Assembly (NCBI RefSeq): GCF_901827155.1
Contig: NZ_LR594659.1
Span: forward strand, 5,676,501 to 5,740,500
DNA from: Variovorax sp. PBL-H6
GTDB taxonomy: Bacteria > Pseudomonadota > Gammaproteobacteria > Burkholderiales > Burkholderiaceae_C
Length of the DNA: 64,000 bases
Direction of reading: 5' to 3'
The notes below the pieces were generated by a model. The model worked only from the letters and a program-made list of their open reading frames with translations. It ran no database searches and was not told the origin of the DNA. The position numbers were made by a program, and so were the translations under genes. Each line of letters starts with the position of its first letter. Position 1 is the stretch's first letter. This document shows positions 8,534 through 18,788 of this stretch, piece by piece.

Positions 8534-8669
8534 GATCGTCTCCTGCGGGCGGCAAAGCTTGGTGCCCTGAATCGATAAAGGTGGCGCGGAACCCCGCTCG
8601 CCGATGCAATGCATCAATCGTGCCGGGCTCATCCGGATAACGATTCGCAGCGCTCAGGGTCTTAGGGGA

Positions 8670-8783
8670 TTACGCAAGAACGAGGGCGGCAGTTGTGCGG
8701 AATGCCACGATCTGCGAGATTTGCGCGCAACTTTTCGATGCGCTGTCGACGGCTTGGTTGGCCATCGCCGGGCCTGTGCTCAT
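8670..8783 (-). CDS. Doubtful 37-residue ORF overlapping the amidohydrolase stop
   Basis: An ATG at 8783 overlaps the amidohydrolase stop as ATGA and has AAGGCGG directly upstream. It encodes 37 residues beginning [17 protein letters not shown]. The position suits a coupled small gene, but nothing in the peptide supports function and it may be chance. The rest of 8534-8779 shows nothing else I can name. Confidence 0.2.
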   Translation of the reverse strand: MSTGPAMANQAVDSASKSCAQISQIVAFRTTAALVLA

Positions 8784-9970
8784 CCGCCTTGCTGGAGGCG
8801 TTGGCCGGCGCGGATGACGGTGCGCCGCCGTCCGGCCGCGTCCAGCAGTTCGTACTCGTTGCGCGCCGCCAGCAGGACGAGGTCGGCCGGGCAGCCCGGC
8901 GCGATGCGGCCGTCCCAGGGCAGTCCCAGTGCACGCGCGGGGCTGACGGTGACTGCGTCCAGCCAGTCGACAGCCGGTGCCAGGTGTGCCACTTGAACGC
9001 CGAGGCCGAAGGTCTCGACCAGGTCGTAGCCGCCGTAGGGATAGAAGGCATCCTGCACGTTGTCGCTGGCCAGGCTGGCGCGCAGACCCAGCGCTGCCGC
9101 CTCGCGGATGCGCGTGATGCCGCGTGGCACCGGCGTGCGGTCCCAGGCGCCCTGCAAGTAGAGGTTGGTGGTGGGCAGGGCCACCAGGTGCAGCCCTGCT
9201 TCGGCGCACTTGGCGAGGGTGTCGCGGGCGAATGCCTCGTCCTGGATCGACAGCGAGCAGGCATGGCCGCAGACGACGCGCCCGTGCCATCCGCGCGAGA
9301 TCGCCAGCTGCGCGATGCTGCGCAGGCCGGTGGCGTCGGCATCCAGGCCTTCGTCCACGTGGAAGTCCAGCGCAAGGCCGTACTGCTGCGCCAGGTCGAA
9401 GACCCGCCCAAGCTTGTGGACGATGCCCTCGTTGCGATAGACGAAGGCGCCCAGCACGCCGCCCGCGCCATGTACGGCCTGCGCGATGCGCTCGCCGGCA
9501 GCGGGGTCGGCGTACGCATCGAGCGGCACGAGCGCGACGAACTGCAGCGCGATGCGGTCCCGCCACTGCGCGCGCAGCGCCTCGAAGACGGCGAGCGAGG
9601 CTGGCGCGTCGTCGCCGAACCAATCCAGGTGCGTGCGCAGCGCACGCGTGCCGGCACGCCAGGCCTGGTCGAGTGCGCGCGTCATGCGCGCACGCAGCGC
9701 CTCGGCGGTCCATCCGGCGCGGTGCGCGGCCGTTCGGTCGATCGCGGTGAACAGGCTTCCCTCAGCTGCACCGACGTCTTGCACGGTGTAGTTCTTGTCG
9801 ATATGCACGTGCGCATCGACCAGCGCGCTCAGCAGCGTGCCGTGCGCCGGCTGTCGGCTGGGCGCGATGGCGGCGACCCGGGCGCCGTCGAGCACCACGT
9901 CGAAGACTTCCGCCCCCTCCGCCACGAAGCCGCGCAGCCGCGGCGGGATCCGTACCGCGTCGAGCTTCAT
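8780..9970 (-). CDS. Cytosine-deaminase-like amidohydrolase
   Basis: 396-residue metal-dependent hydrolase of the CodA branch. The metal motif [11 protein letters not shown] is at about residue 50. The stretch [10 protein letters not shown]...RGITRIREA and the metal aspartate in [14 protein letters not shown] (about residue 300) align by eye with CodA's VNLHLQ...RGITRVKEM and GHDDVFDPWYPLG. Here HDD reads SDN, so the substrate may differ from cytosine. The ATG at 9970 overlaps the otnI stop by four bases (ATGA), so it is the last gene of the tetronate operon. Its role there is unexplained; deamination or deacylation of a nitrogen-containing precursor is speculation. Confidence 0.8.
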   Translation of the reverse strand: MKLDAVRIPPRLRGFVAEGAEVFDVVLDGARVAAIAPSRQPAHGTLLSALVDAHVHIDKNYTVQDVGAAEGSLFTAIDRTAAHRAGWTAEALRARMTRALDQAWRAGTRALRTHLDWFGDDAPASLAVFEALRAQWRDRIALQFVALVPLDAYADPAAGERIAQAVHGAGGVLGAFVYRNEGIVHKLGRVFDLAQQYGLALDFHVDEGLDADATGLRSIAQLAISRGWHGRVVCGHACSLSIQDEAFARDTLAKCAEAGLHLVALPTTNLYLQGAWDRTPVPRGITRIREAAALGLRASLASDNVQDAFYPYGGYDLVETFGLGVQVAHLAPAVDWLDAVTVSPARALGLPWDGRIAPGCPADLVLLAARNEYELLDAAGRRRTVIRAGQRLQQGG

Positions 9971-10782
9971 GCGTGCGGCAGCGCCCGCAGCCAGCCCAGC
10001 CCGTCGGAAGTGCCGCGGGCTACGGCGCCGCGCGCCGGCCGGTATTCGCAGCCGACCCAGCCCTCCCAGCCGCATTGCGCCGCCACCTCGTCGATCACCC
10101 GGAACAGGTAAGGATGGTTCAGCTCGCCGACGTCAGGCTCGTGACGCTCCGGCACGCCCGCGATCTGGAAATGGCCGACACGTCCGGTGGGCAGGTACTT
10201 GCGGATCTTCATCGCCACGTCGCCTTCGACGATCTGACAGTGGTACAGGTCCATCTGCACCTTGACGTTGGGCGCGCCCACCGCCTCGGCGATCTCGTGC
10301 GCATGGTCCTGGCGGTTGAGGAAGAAGCGCGGTATGTCGCGCGTGTTGATGGGTTCGATCAGCAGGTCGCGCCCCGCTTTCGCCGCCTCGGCCGCGGCCC
10401 AGCCCAGGTTGTCGATGTAGGTGGGCTGCACCGCCTCGCGCTCCACGCTTTCCGGCACCAGGCCCGCCATCACGTGCACGCGGGGGCAGCCCAGGGCCTC
10501 CGCATAGTCCAAGGCCTTCAGCAGGCTTTCGCGGAACTCGGCCTCGCGCCCTGGAAGACAGGCCAGACCGCGCTCGCCGCCCTCCCAATCGCCGGGCGGC
10601 GCGTTGAAGAGCACCTGCTGCAAGCCGTTGGCCGAGAGCCGCGCTGCAAGTTCGCGCGGGTCGCAGGAATAGGGGAAGAGGTACTCGACAGCCTGGAAGC
10701 CATCTTTCGCTGCGGCCTCGAAGCGCTGGAGGAAATCGAGCTCGGGATAGAGCATCGAGAGGTTGGCGGCAAATCGCGGCAT
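9967..10782 (-). CDS. otnI: 2-oxo-tetronate isomerase / hydroxypyruvate isomerase family
   Basis: 271-residue TIM-barrel protein of the hydroxypyruvate isomerase family ([18 protein letters not shown]; then [55 protein letters not shown]). Those segments carry the two Glu and the Asp/His metal ligands of the fold. In the characterised tetronate pathway, OtnI interconverts 2-oxo- and 3-oxo-tetronate. The start at 10782 gives the family N terminus and has AAGGAC upstream. It lies 20 bp after otnC and overlaps the amidohydrolase start, fitting the operon role better than a glyoxylate-pathway hydroxypyruvate isomerase. Confidence 0.87.
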   Translation of the reverse strand: MPRFAANLSMLYPELDFLQRFEAAAKDGFQAVEYLFPYSCDPRELAARLSANGLQQVLFNAPPGDWEGGERGLACLPGREAEFRESLLKALDYAEALGCPRVHVMAGLVPESVEREAVQPTYIDNLGWAAAEAAKAGRDLLIEPINTRDIPRFFLNRQDHAHEIAEAVGAPNVKVQMDLYHCQIVEGDVAMKIRKYLPTGRVGHFQIAGVPERHEPDVGELNHPYLFRVIDEVAAQCGWEGWVGCEYRPARGAVARGTSDGLGWLRALPHA

Positions 10783-10802
10783 GGGATGTGTCCTTCGTGC
10801 TC

Positions 10803-11465
10803 TTACCAGCGCGCGCCCAAATGACGGCGCAGCTCTTCGATCCGGGGCGGCGCGAGCGGGAGCGCCGACTGCTTGTTCAATAGCCACAGCCGGGCAGTCT
10901 CTTCAAGCTCTTCCAGCACGGCCATGGCGGCGGCCGGCGTGTCGTGCCAGACGTTGGGCCCCAGCCGCTCCAGCATCACCGCGCGAATCGGGGTGCCGCG
11001 CTCGCCGTAGCGCCCGATGGCCTGCGCCACCTGCTCGGCCGCTTCGGGCGCGCCTGGGCGGTGGTAGGCGATCAACGGCACATGGCCGACCTTCATCACG
11101 AAATAGGGCGTGAGCGCCGGCAGCAGCTCCTCGCCCGGCGCATCCAGCGTGAGCGCCACGCAGTGCGTGCTGTGGGTGTGGATCACGCAGCGCGTGGCGG
11201 GATCAAAGCGCGTGGCGGCGGCGTGAATGCGCGCGTGCAGCGCGATGGTCTTGCTGGCCCGGTCGCCGCTGGTCTGGTTCAGGCCGGCGTCGAGCCGGGC
11301 AAGTGTCGCAGGATCGAGGAAGCCCAGGCAGGCATCGGTCGGGGTAATGAGATAGCCGTCGTCCAGCCGCACGCTGATGTTGCCGGCGGTGGCGTGCACA
11401 TGGCCGCGCTCGAACAGGCTGCGGCCGATGCGGCAGATCTCTTCGCGCGCCTGGTTTTCATTCAT
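10803..11465 (-). CDS. otnC: 3-oxo-tetronate 4-phosphate decarboxylase (class II aldolase fold)
   Basis: 220 residues of the class II aldolase/adducin family. The signature includes [16 protein letters not shown], the zinc-binding [13 protein letters not shown] (His-x-His) and the later catalytic Glu/His region. OtnC decarboxylates 3-oxo-tetronate 4-phosphate to dihydroxyacetone phosphate. Immediate coupling to otnK (ATGA overlap, 11462-11465) and otnI supports OtnC over fuculose-phosphate aldolase. The ATG at 11465 is chosen because of that overlap; the extension to 11567 lies inside otnK. Confidence 0.88.
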   Translation of the reverse strand: MNENQAREEICRIGRSLFERGHVHATAGNISVRLDDGYLITPTDACLGFLDPATLARLDAGLNQTSGDRASKTIALHARIHAAATRFDPATRCVIHTHSTHCVALTLDAPGEELLPALTPYFVMKVGHVPLIAYHRPGAPEAAEQVAQAIGRYGERGTPIRAVMLERLGPNVWHDTPAAAMAVLEELEETARLWLLNKQSALPLAPPRIEELRRHLGARW

Positions 11466-12724
11466 TCGAGCAATGTAAATGCTTTGGTGAAGAAGTCGTC
11501 GGTGCCGAAGTTGCCGGACTTCAACGCGATGTGCAGGCCGGCGCCGCCCTCCACTTGGGCGTGGCACCAGGGCACCCCCGGATCAATCTGCGCGCCGATC
11601 TGCAGCTGCCCGATGCCCAGCGCCTGGACGCAGGCACCGGAGGTCTCGCCGCCGGCCACCACCAGCTGCCGCACGCCCTGCGCGACGAGGCCGCGCGCGA
11701 CGGCGGCGAGGGTGCGCTCCACCATCGCGCCGGCCTCGTCGACTCCGAGCCGGCCCTGAACCGACTGCACGGCTGCGGATTCCGCCGTCGAGTAGACCAG
11801 CACCGGGCCGTCTTCGATCAAGGGAGCGGCCCAGGCCAGGGCCTCGGCCACGACATCGACGCCCTCCGCGATCCGCAGCGGGTCGATCGCCAGCGCCGGC
11901 CGGCCGGATTCGATGAAGTGGCGCACCTGCCGGTTGGTGGCCACCGAGCAGCTGCCGGACACCACGGCGCGCAAGCCGCCTGCCGGGGGCAGCACGCCGG
12001 CCTTCGCGGAGGGCGCGATACCGAAGTTGCCCGGCAACCCGATGGCGACGCCCGAACCGGCCGTCACCAGCGGCATGTCCGCCAGGGCTGGCCCGAGCCG
12101 CAGCAGGTCTTCGTTCGAGACCGCGTCGACGATGGCAATGCCTACGCCCTCTGCGCGCAACGCTCCGACGCGCTCCCGGATCGCGTCCGGCCCGCGGGCG
12201 ACCACTGCATGGTCGATCAGCCCGACCTTGCGGCGGGTCTGCGCCTGCAGCACCCGAACGAGGTTGGGGTCGGTCATCGGCGTCAGCGGATGGTTCTGCA
12301 TCCCGCTCTCGTTGAGCAGCACCTCGCCCGCAAACAGGTAGCCCTTGAACACGGTGCGCTTGTTGTCCGGGAAGGCGGGCGTGGCGATGGTGAAGTCGCA
12401 ACCCAGGGCCTCCATCAGGGCTTCGGTCACCGGCCCGATGTTGCCTGCCGGCGTGCTGTCGAAGGTGGAGCAGTATTTGAAGTAGATCTGACGCGCGCCC
12501 TCCGCCTGCAGCCACTGCATGGCGGCCAGCGACTGCGCAACCGCCTCTGCCGGCGCGATGGTGCGCGACTTGAGCGCCACCACCACCGCATCCACATCGG
12601 CGGCAAGCGGCGCACTCGGCACGCCGATGGCCTGGACCACGCGCATGCCGGCGCGCACCAGGTTGTTGGCAAGATCGGTGGCGCCGGTGAAATCGTCGGC
12701 GATGCAGCCCAGCAGCAAGGTCAT
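11462..12724 (-). CDS. otnK: 3-oxo-tetronate kinase (four-carbon acid sugar kinase)
   Basis: 420 residues of the DUF1537 (four-carbon acid sugar kinase) family. The N-terminal substrate domain starts MTLLLGCIADDFTGATDLANNLV, with the family's YFKYCSTFDSTPAGNIGPV motif near residue 85. The C-terminal nucleotide domain carries VVSGSCSVATNRQV and VVAGGETSGACVQALG. It phosphorylates 3-oxo-tetronate ahead of OtnC decarboxylation. The start overlaps the ltnD stop and the stop overlaps otnC, so the three are translated in concert. DtnK (D-threonate kinase) is the alternative, but the otnC and otnI neighbours favour OtnK. Confidence 0.9.
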   Translation of the reverse strand: MTLLLGCIADDFTGATDLANNLVRAGMRVVQAIGVPSAPLAADVDAVVVALKSRTIAPAEAVAQSLAAMQWLQAEGARQIYFKYCSTFDSTPAGNIGPVTEALMEALGCDFTIATPAFPDNKRTVFKGYLFAGEVLLNESGMQNHPLTPMTDPNLVRVLQAQTRRKVGLIDHAVVARGPDAIRERVGALRAEGVGIAIVDAVSNEDLLRLGPALADMPLVTAGSGVAIGLPGNFGIAPSAKAGVLPPAGGLRAVVSGSCSVATNRQVRHFIESGRPALAIDPLRIAEGVDVVAEALAWAAPLIEDGPVLVYSTAESAAVQSVQGRLGVDEAGAMVERTLAAVARGLVAQGVRQLVVAGGETSGACVQALGIGQLQIGAQIDPGVPWCHAQVEGGAGLHIALKSGNFGTDDFFTKAFTLLE

Positions 12725-13629
12725 GGCTTGTTCTTGTCGGTATTGGAAGGCGTGGGCAGTTCGATGCCTGGAAAGATCTTGATCACGGCGCTGTCGTCCT
12801 CCCGGGCGAAGCCAGCGCTGGAGGCCTGCATGAACATCTGGTGCGCGGTCGAGGCGAGCGGCAGCGGAAACTTGCTGGCCCGTGCCGTGTCGAGCACCAG
12901 GCCGAGGTCCTTGACGAAGATGTCGACCGCCGACAGCGGCGCGTAGTCGCCAGCAATGACATGGGCCATGCGGTTCTCGAACATCCAGCTGTTGCCGGCG
13001 CTGTGCGTGATGACCTCGTACAGCGCCTCGGCGGCCACGCCCTCCCGCAGGCCCAGCGCCATCGCCTCGGCCGCAGCGGCGATGTGCACGCCGGCCAGCA
13101 GCTGGTTGATGATCTTCACCTTGCTGCCGGCGCCCGCACGGTCGCCTAAACGGTAGACCTTGCCCGCCATCGCGTCGAGCAGTGCATCGGCCCTGGCATA
13201 GGCCTCGGGCCTGGCCGAGCTCATCACCGTCATCTGGCCGCTCGCGGCCTTGGCGGCGCCGCCCGAGATCGGCGCGTCGACGTAGTGGATGCCCGCGGCG
13301 CCGAGGCGCTCCTCGAGCGCCATCGACCAGTTCGGGTCCACCGTGGAACACATCACGAACACGCTGCCAGGTTTCATCGCGGCAGCCGCGCCCTGCTCGC
13401 CGAACAGCACGGCCTCGGTCTGCTCGGCGTTGACCACGACCGACACCAGCAGCTCGCATTCGGTCGCCACCTGTGCCGGCGTGGCCCAGGCGACGCCGCC
13501 CTGCTCGGCAAAGGCGATGGCAGCTCCTGGACGCGCATCGCACACATGCATTTCATAGCCTTTGCCGCGCAGCGTGGCCGCGATGCCAGCGCCCATGGCG
13601 CCCAGACCGACGAGTCCTGCTTTTTTCAT
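12721..13629 (-). CDS. ltnD: L-threonate/tetronate 2-dehydrogenase, beta-hydroxyacid dehydrogenase family
   Basis: 302 residues. The NAD-binding motif is GLVGLGAMGAGIAATLRGKGY. The substrate motif VDAPISGGAAKAASGQMTVM is near residue 120 and the catalytic lysine motif GAGSKVKIINQLLAG near residue 170, the hallmarks of 3-hydroxyisobutyrate dehydrogenase-like enzymes. LtnD oxidises L-threonate to 2-oxo-tetronate. It is the first gene of the ltnD-otnK-otnC-otnI-amidohydrolase operon; ATG at 13629. The 140 bp upstream to 13769 show no clear promoter, and no dedicated transport or regulatory gene of the pathway is seen in this window. Confidence 0.88.
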   Translation of the reverse strand: MKKAGLVGLGAMGAGIAATLRGKGYEMHVCDARPGAAIAFAEQGGVAWATPAQVATECELLVSVVVNAEQTEAVLFGEQGAAAAMKPGSVFVMCSTVDPNWSMALEERLGAAGIHYVDAPISGGAAKAASGQMTVMSSARPEAYARADALLDAMAGKVYRLGDRAGAGSKVKIINQLLAGVHIAAAAEAMALGLREGVAAEALYEVITHSAGNSWMFENRMAHVIAGDYAPLSAVDIFVKDLGLVLDTARASKFPLPLASTAHQMFMQASSAGFAREDDSAVIKIFPGIELPTPSNTDKNKP

Positions 13630-13769
13630 GGGGATTCCCAAGGAGAGTGTCGAGCGAAGGCTCGGCCTTTGTCTCCGCAGGCGCATGCTAGCAACTGCTC
13701 TTGTCCTCGGCCCACCCGCATGATAAGGATCGTCAGCGCCTCAACCACGGAAAACCTTGCGAGCGGGCC

Positions 13770-14096
13770 TCAGTGGCGCGTGGGCGGCTGCTCGAAAGGC
13801 TCGCCGTTCCAGCCGAGCAGTTCGGCCAACCGCCGGACGATCCAGAGGGCTTCGGCAGCGGACACGCCGGCCTCCGGCGTGCTCAGGCCGTCGTGGATGC
13901 GTGCGAGGATCTCCGCTTCCGATGGCACCTCGACATGGTTCAGCACCTGCGCATGCGAGACGAGGTGGTTGGACAGGTCCTCGCAGACCTCATAGCGCTC
14001 CCGCACGGTGGCAATGGGTTGCGACAGCCGCTGCCGCGCGTCCGTGTAGAGCGCGAAAAAGGAAGGCGGGATGTGGATCTGGTAGTCGTCGGACAT
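13770..14096 (-). CDS. Conserved hypothetical protein, 108 residues
   Basis: A cytoplasmic, acidic, mostly helical protein (SFFALYTDARQRLSQPIATV, ICEDLSNHLVSHAQ-like helix, EAGVSAAEALWIVRRLAELLGW). No domain is recognised. The ATG at 14096 is the only good start. It lies downstream of a strong terminator on the same strand (14112-14134), so it needs its own promoter in a very short gap or depends on read-through. Confidence 0.6.
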   Translation of the reverse strand: MSDDYQIHIPPSFFALYTDARQRLSQPIATVRERYEVCEDLSNHLVSHAQVLNHVEVPSEAEILARIHDGLSTPEAGVSAAEALWIVRRLAELLGWNGEPFEQPPTRH

Positions 14097-14111
14097 GTGC
14101 TGGCACCCAAG

Positions 14112-14134
14112 AAAAAACGCGCCCTTGGGCGCGT
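14112..14134 (-). terminator. Rho-independent terminator after dbpA and the 56-residue gene
   Basis: On the minus strand ACGCGCC, loop CAAG, GGCGCGT is followed by a run of five to six U (the A-run at 14112-14117). A perfect 7-bp GC-rich stem plus U-tract is a classical intrinsic terminator. Confidence 0.85.
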
Positions 14135-14164
14135 CGTTCGTGTGAAGGAAGAAGGCGGTCGGGC

Positions 14165-14335
14165 TCAGCCGCCCTTCTTGGCCCGCTTGCCCGGATTCTT
14201 CTTGCTGCGGGTCGCGGTGCCGCGCTCCAGGCTCACCTTCTGGCCTCCGCCCGTCCTGGGCAGAGTGTAGCCGGACGCTGGAACGGGCTTGGGGGTGGCC
14301 TTGCGGTCGGCCTCGGTGCGGATCTTCTGGGTCAT
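14165..14335 (-). CDS. Small basic protein, 56 residues, downstream of dbpA
   Basis: MTQKIRTEADRKATPKPVPA and a Lys/Arg-rich tail (SKKNPGKRAKKGG). Highly basic with no hydrophobic core, so probably an RNA- or ribosome-associated small protein; that is an inference from charge and from sitting 34 bp behind an rRNA helicase gene and before a terminator. The ATG at 14335 is chosen; the extension to 14470 would overlap dbpA. Confidence 0.6.
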   Translation of the reverse strand: MTQKIRTEADRKATPKPVPASGYTLPRTGGGQKVSLERGTATRSKKNPGKRAKKGG

Positions 14336-14369
14336 GGAAGGCTCGGTCAAAAAAGAGGGAAGGGCGACA

Positions 14370-15776
<1,407 letters not shown>

Positions 15777-15784
15777 GTCAGTGC

Positions 15785-16051
15785 TCAGCGGCGCGGGCCG
15801 TTGTTGCCGCCGGTCGGCGGCGGGCCACGGCGCTCCAGGTGCCGGAACGTGATGCGGCCCTTGGTCAGGTCATAGGGCGAGAGCTCCAGCGAGACCTTGT
15901 CGCCGGCCAGGATGCGGATGTGGTGCTTGCGCATCTTGCCGCCGCTGTAGGCGATCAGTTGATGACCGTTGTCCAGGGTCACGCGATAGCGGGAGTCGGG
16001 CAGCACTTCGGTGACTGCACCGTTCATTTCGATCAGTTCTTCCTTGGGCAT
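15785..16051 (-). CDS. infA: Translation initiation factor IF-1, extended form
   Basis: 88-residue S1-like OB-fold protein ([20 protein letters not shown], then [32 protein letters not shown]). IF-1 usually has about 72 residues; this copy has a C-terminal extension ending [13 protein letters not shown]. Burkholderiales often carry two infA genes, one in the ribosomal protein cluster and one outside; this is the latter type. It leads the infA-dbpA unit. A perfect hairpin sits in its leader at 16095-16118. Confidence 0.93.
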   Translation of the reverse strand: MPKEELIEMNGAVTEVLPDSRYRVTLDNGHQLIAYSGGKMRKHHIRILAGDKVSLELSPYDLTKGRITFRHLERRGPPPTGGNNGPRR

Positions 16052-16094
16052 GAGGACCTCTGAATGTTGCGTGGATGATTGCGAATGGGCGCCT

Positions 16095-16118
16095 GCGCAA
16101 GGCGACACCGCCTTGCGC
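16095..16118 (-). promoter_or_regulatory. Perfect 10-bp hairpin in the infA leader
   Basis: GCGCAAGGCG, a four-base loop, then CGCCTTGCGC: a perfect 10-bp stem ending 44 bp upstream of the infA ATG. There is no U-tract, so it is not a standard terminator. A leader structure affecting infA expression is inferred. Confidence 0.4.
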
Positions 16119-16487
16119 CTGAAACAGTGAGAAGGGCGCGGGCCGACCGGATCTGGCGCCCACCGGAGCGGACAGCGCGCTCTATTCGCTTCAATGGAGT
16201 ACGAAGGCAGTGGCGGCATTCATGGGCACCCGGTCTGGTGCACCAACACACTGCGTGTGCCGGCCGAGAGTGAACCTGAGGAACCCAGGTCGGCCGGGGA
16301 GTGACGAATGCTTCGTCGACTATCGAAGCGAACCCCACATTCTAACCGCTGTGGCATGACTGTTGCTCGAGCCGTCAACCGCCGGCGCCAAAGCCCATGG
16401 ACCGCGGAACGACATCGCGGAGCAGGCTTGCGAGGGTGCAGTCCGCGGCGCACCATCGCATCAACCATCGTTCCGAGGAGCGCGGCC
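16119..16487. other. Intergenic region between infA and the HtrA-like gene
   Basis: About 370 bp between divergent genes. I see no convincing ORF with a ribosome site. A TAGAAT hexamer at 16339-16344 (minus strand) could be the -10 of infA, but no matching -35 is clear. A GAGGAG ribosome site at 16475-16480 serves the plus-strand gene. Confidence 0.4.
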
Positions 16488-17546
16488 ATGAAAGATCCAG
16501 CGTCGTCCCGGCGGCTCCAGATGCTCGTTGCCGGGATCTTCTGGCTGCTCCTGCTCTCCGCAGCGCCACTGGCCCTGGCCGCCTCGCCGCCCCGGCCCTA
16601 CGCTTCCTCCGCCCAGCTCCAGGCCCTGCAGCGCGCGGGCGATGCCGTCGTGGCGCTGCGCGTCACCGCAACCGAGGGCGCCACCTCGGCCGAAAGCCTG
16701 GGCGCGCGGCGCTCCGGCTCCGGCGTGGTGATCGGTCCCGACGGGCTGATCCTCACCATCGGCTATCTGCTGCTCGAAGCCGAGACCATCGAGGTCGTCA
16801 CGCAGGACGATCGCACCCTGCCCGCGCGCCAGGTCGCATACGACCTGGCGACCGGCTTCGGCCTTTTGCGGCCATTGGTGCCCTTGCGGGGCATCGCGCC
16901 GGTGCCCCTCGCCGGCGTAGGCGGCCTGAGCCCCGGCGAGCCCCTGCTGGTCGCCACCGGCGGCGACAGCGGCACCGAGGTGGGCTTCACCCAGCTGGTG
17001 GCCGTGCGGCCCTTCTCGGGCTACTGGGAATACCACATCGAGTCGGCCCTCTTCACCAGTCCCCCTGTGCCCAACCACAGCGGGGCTCCTCTTTTCAATC
17101 GCAATGGCGAGCTGCTGGGCATCGGCAGCCTGTTCGTGCTGGAGACGGCGCAGGGCCAGGAGCAGCGGGTGATCCCGGGGAACATGTTCGTGCCGGTCGA
17201 GCTGCTGCGGCCGGTGCTGGACGAAATGCAGGCCACCGGCCGCAGCCGCGCGAGCATTCGGCCCTGGCTGGGCCTGTCGTCGTCGGAGCGCGACGGCCAT
17301 GTCGAGATCGTGCGCGTCGACCGCCAGGGGCCCGCGCTGGCGGCCGGGCTCCACCCGGGGGACGTGGTGCTGGAGGTGGACGGCGTCCAGGTGGCCACGC
17401 TCGAGGCGTTCTACAAGCAGCTCTGGAAGCGCGCGGCGCCCGATGCCGAAGTGGAGCTCACGGTGCAGCAGGGTTCAGAGACGCGCAAGGTGCGCGTCCA
17501 CGCGGTGGACCGCATGAAGACGCTGCGCAAGCCAGCAGGGATTTGA
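16488..17546 (+). CDS. HtrA/DegP-like protein with PDZ domain and degraded catalytic triad
   Basis: 352 residues with a signal peptide (hydrophobic residues 12-32, cleavage near ALA-AS), so periplasmic. Residues 45-250 follow the S1C protease fold: SGSGVVIGPDGLILT matches the HtrA stretch before the catalytic His. Where HtrA has NNHVV the sequence is IGYLL (His to Tyr93), and where it has DPxTD it is DLATG (Asp to Gly123). Only Ser198 remains, in NHSGAPL. A PDZ domain follows (residues 255-345, AALAAGLHPGDVVLEVDG). The ATG at 16488 has GAGGAG upstream. It is most likely a proteolytically dead chaperone or scaffold rather than a protease. Confidence 0.82.
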   Translation: MKDPASSRRLQMLVAGIFWLLLLSAAPLALAASPPRPYASSAQLQALQRAGDAVVALRVTATEGATSAESLGARRSGSGVVIGPDGLILTIGYLLLEAETIEVVTQDDRTLPARQVAYDLATGFGLLRPLVPLRGIAPVPLAGVGGLSPGEPLLVATGGDSGTEVGFTQLVAVRPFSGYWEYHIESALFTSPPVPNHSGAPLFNRNGELLGIGSLFVLETAQGQEQRVIPGNMFVPVELLRPVLDEMQATGRSRASIRPWLGLSSSERDGHVEIVRVDRQGPALAAGLHPGDVVLEVDGVQVATLEAFYKQLWKRAAPDAEVELTVQQGSETRKVRVHAVDRMKTLRKPAGI

Positions 17547-17562
17547 GGGCTTCCGGCAGGCC

Positions 17563-18621
17563 CTAACTTCGGATGCCCAGCATCCGGCGATTGGCGGCGC
17601 TGTCGACGGCACCGGCCGCGAAGTCGTCGAAGGCCCGGTCGGCCACGCGGATGATGTGGTCGGCGATGAACTGCGCGCCCTCGCGCGCGCCGTCCTCCGG
17701 GTGCTTGAGGCAGCACTCCCACTCCAGCACCGCCCAGCCGGGGAAATCGTACGCCGCCATCTTCGAGAAGATCGCGCCGAAGTCGACCTGGCCATCGCCC
17801 AGGGAGCGGAAGCGCCCGGCACGGTCGATCCACGGCTGGAAGCCGCCGTAGACGCCTTGCTTGCCGGTCGGATTGAACTCCGCATCCTTCACATGGAAGA
17901 TCTTGATCCGCTCGTGGTAATGGTCGATGTAGGCGAGATAGTCGAGCTGCTGCAGCACGAAATGGCTCGGGTCGTAGAGCAGGCACGCGCGAGGATGCTG
18001 GCCTACGCGCTCCAGGAACATCTCGTAGCTCACGCCATCGTGCAGGTCCTCACCCGGGTGGATCTCGTAGCAGACATCGACGCCTGCATCGTCGAAGGCG
18101 TTGAGGATCGGCAGCCAGCGCCGCGCGAGTTCGGCGAAAGCCTCCTCGATCAATCCCGGCGGGCGTGGCGGCCAGGAGTAGAAGTAGGGCCAGGCGAGGG
18201 CGCCCGAAAACGTGGCGTGTGCCGTGAGCCCGAGGTTCGCCGAAGCCTTGGCCGCAAGCCGCAGCTGCTCCACGGCCCAGACCTGGCGCTTCACCGGATC
18301 GTTGCGTACCTCGGGTGCCGCAAAGCCATCGAAACCTGCGTCGTAGGCCGGGTGCACCGCCACCAACTGCCCCTGCAGGTGGGTCGAGAGCTCCGTGATC
18401 CGAACGCCGTGCCGTGCCAGCGTGCCCTGCACCTCCTCGCAGTAGGTCTTGCTCTCCGCAGCCAGGCGCAGGTCGAAGAGCCGGGAGTCCCAGCTCGGGA
18501 TCTGCACGCCCCTGTAGCCCAGGCCAGCGGCCCAGCCGGCGATGGCGTCGAGCGAATTGAAGGGGGCGCTGTCGCCCGCGAACTGGGCCAGGAAGATGGC
18601 AGGGCCCTGGATGGTCTTCAT
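17563..18621 (-). CDS. Sugar phosphate isomerase/epimerase (AP-endonuclease 2 type TIM barrel)
   Basis: 352 residues of the xylose-isomerase-like TIM barrel family: GLGYRGVQIPSWDSRLF, ELSTHLQGQ, CYEIHPGEDLHDG (metal Glu), LLYDPSHFVLQQLDY and HVKDAEFNPTGKQGVYGG (metal Asp/His). Proteins of this type act on sugars or inositol derivatives, often encoded beside dehydrogenases; here there is no dehydrogenase neighbour, so the substrate cannot be named. The ATG at 18621 starts the first barrel strand (MKTIQGPAIFLAQFAG). It converges on the HtrA-like gene, 16 bp apart. Confidence 0.82.
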   Translation of the reverse strand: MKTIQGPAIFLAQFAGDSAPFNSLDAIAGWAAGLGYRGVQIPSWDSRLFDLRLAAESKTYCEEVQGTLARHGVRITELSTHLQGQLVAVHPAYDAGFDGFAAPEVRNDPVKRQVWAVEQLRLAAKASANLGLTAHATFSGALAWPYFYSWPPRPPGLIEEAFAELARRWLPILNAFDDAGVDVCYEIHPGEDLHDGVSYEMFLERVGQHPRACLLYDPSHFVLQQLDYLAYIDHYHERIKIFHVKDAEFNPTGKQGVYGGFQPWIDRAGRFRSLGDGQVDFGAIFSKMAAYDFPGWAVLEWECCLKHPEDGAREGAQFIADHIIRVADRAFDDFAAGAVDSAANRRMLGIRS

Positions 18622-18788
18622 TCGGTCACTCCTGTGTGTCGAGTCGCACGCCAAAGACCGCGATCCTATCGCCGGGGCCGTGTCCGACGCAGCGGCGGGT
18701 GTGCTGTCCACGGCGAGGGGCTTTGGAACGTTTCACAATACTCTCACTGTTACCGAAGCCGCGGCGGTCCGCGCGGCGCCTTGATGCG

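Noticed and set aside
8604..8996. A 130-codon plus-strand frame near the amidohydrolase
   Set aside because: Arg/Ser/Ala-rich, overlaps the amidohydrolase antisense and lacks a ribosome site.
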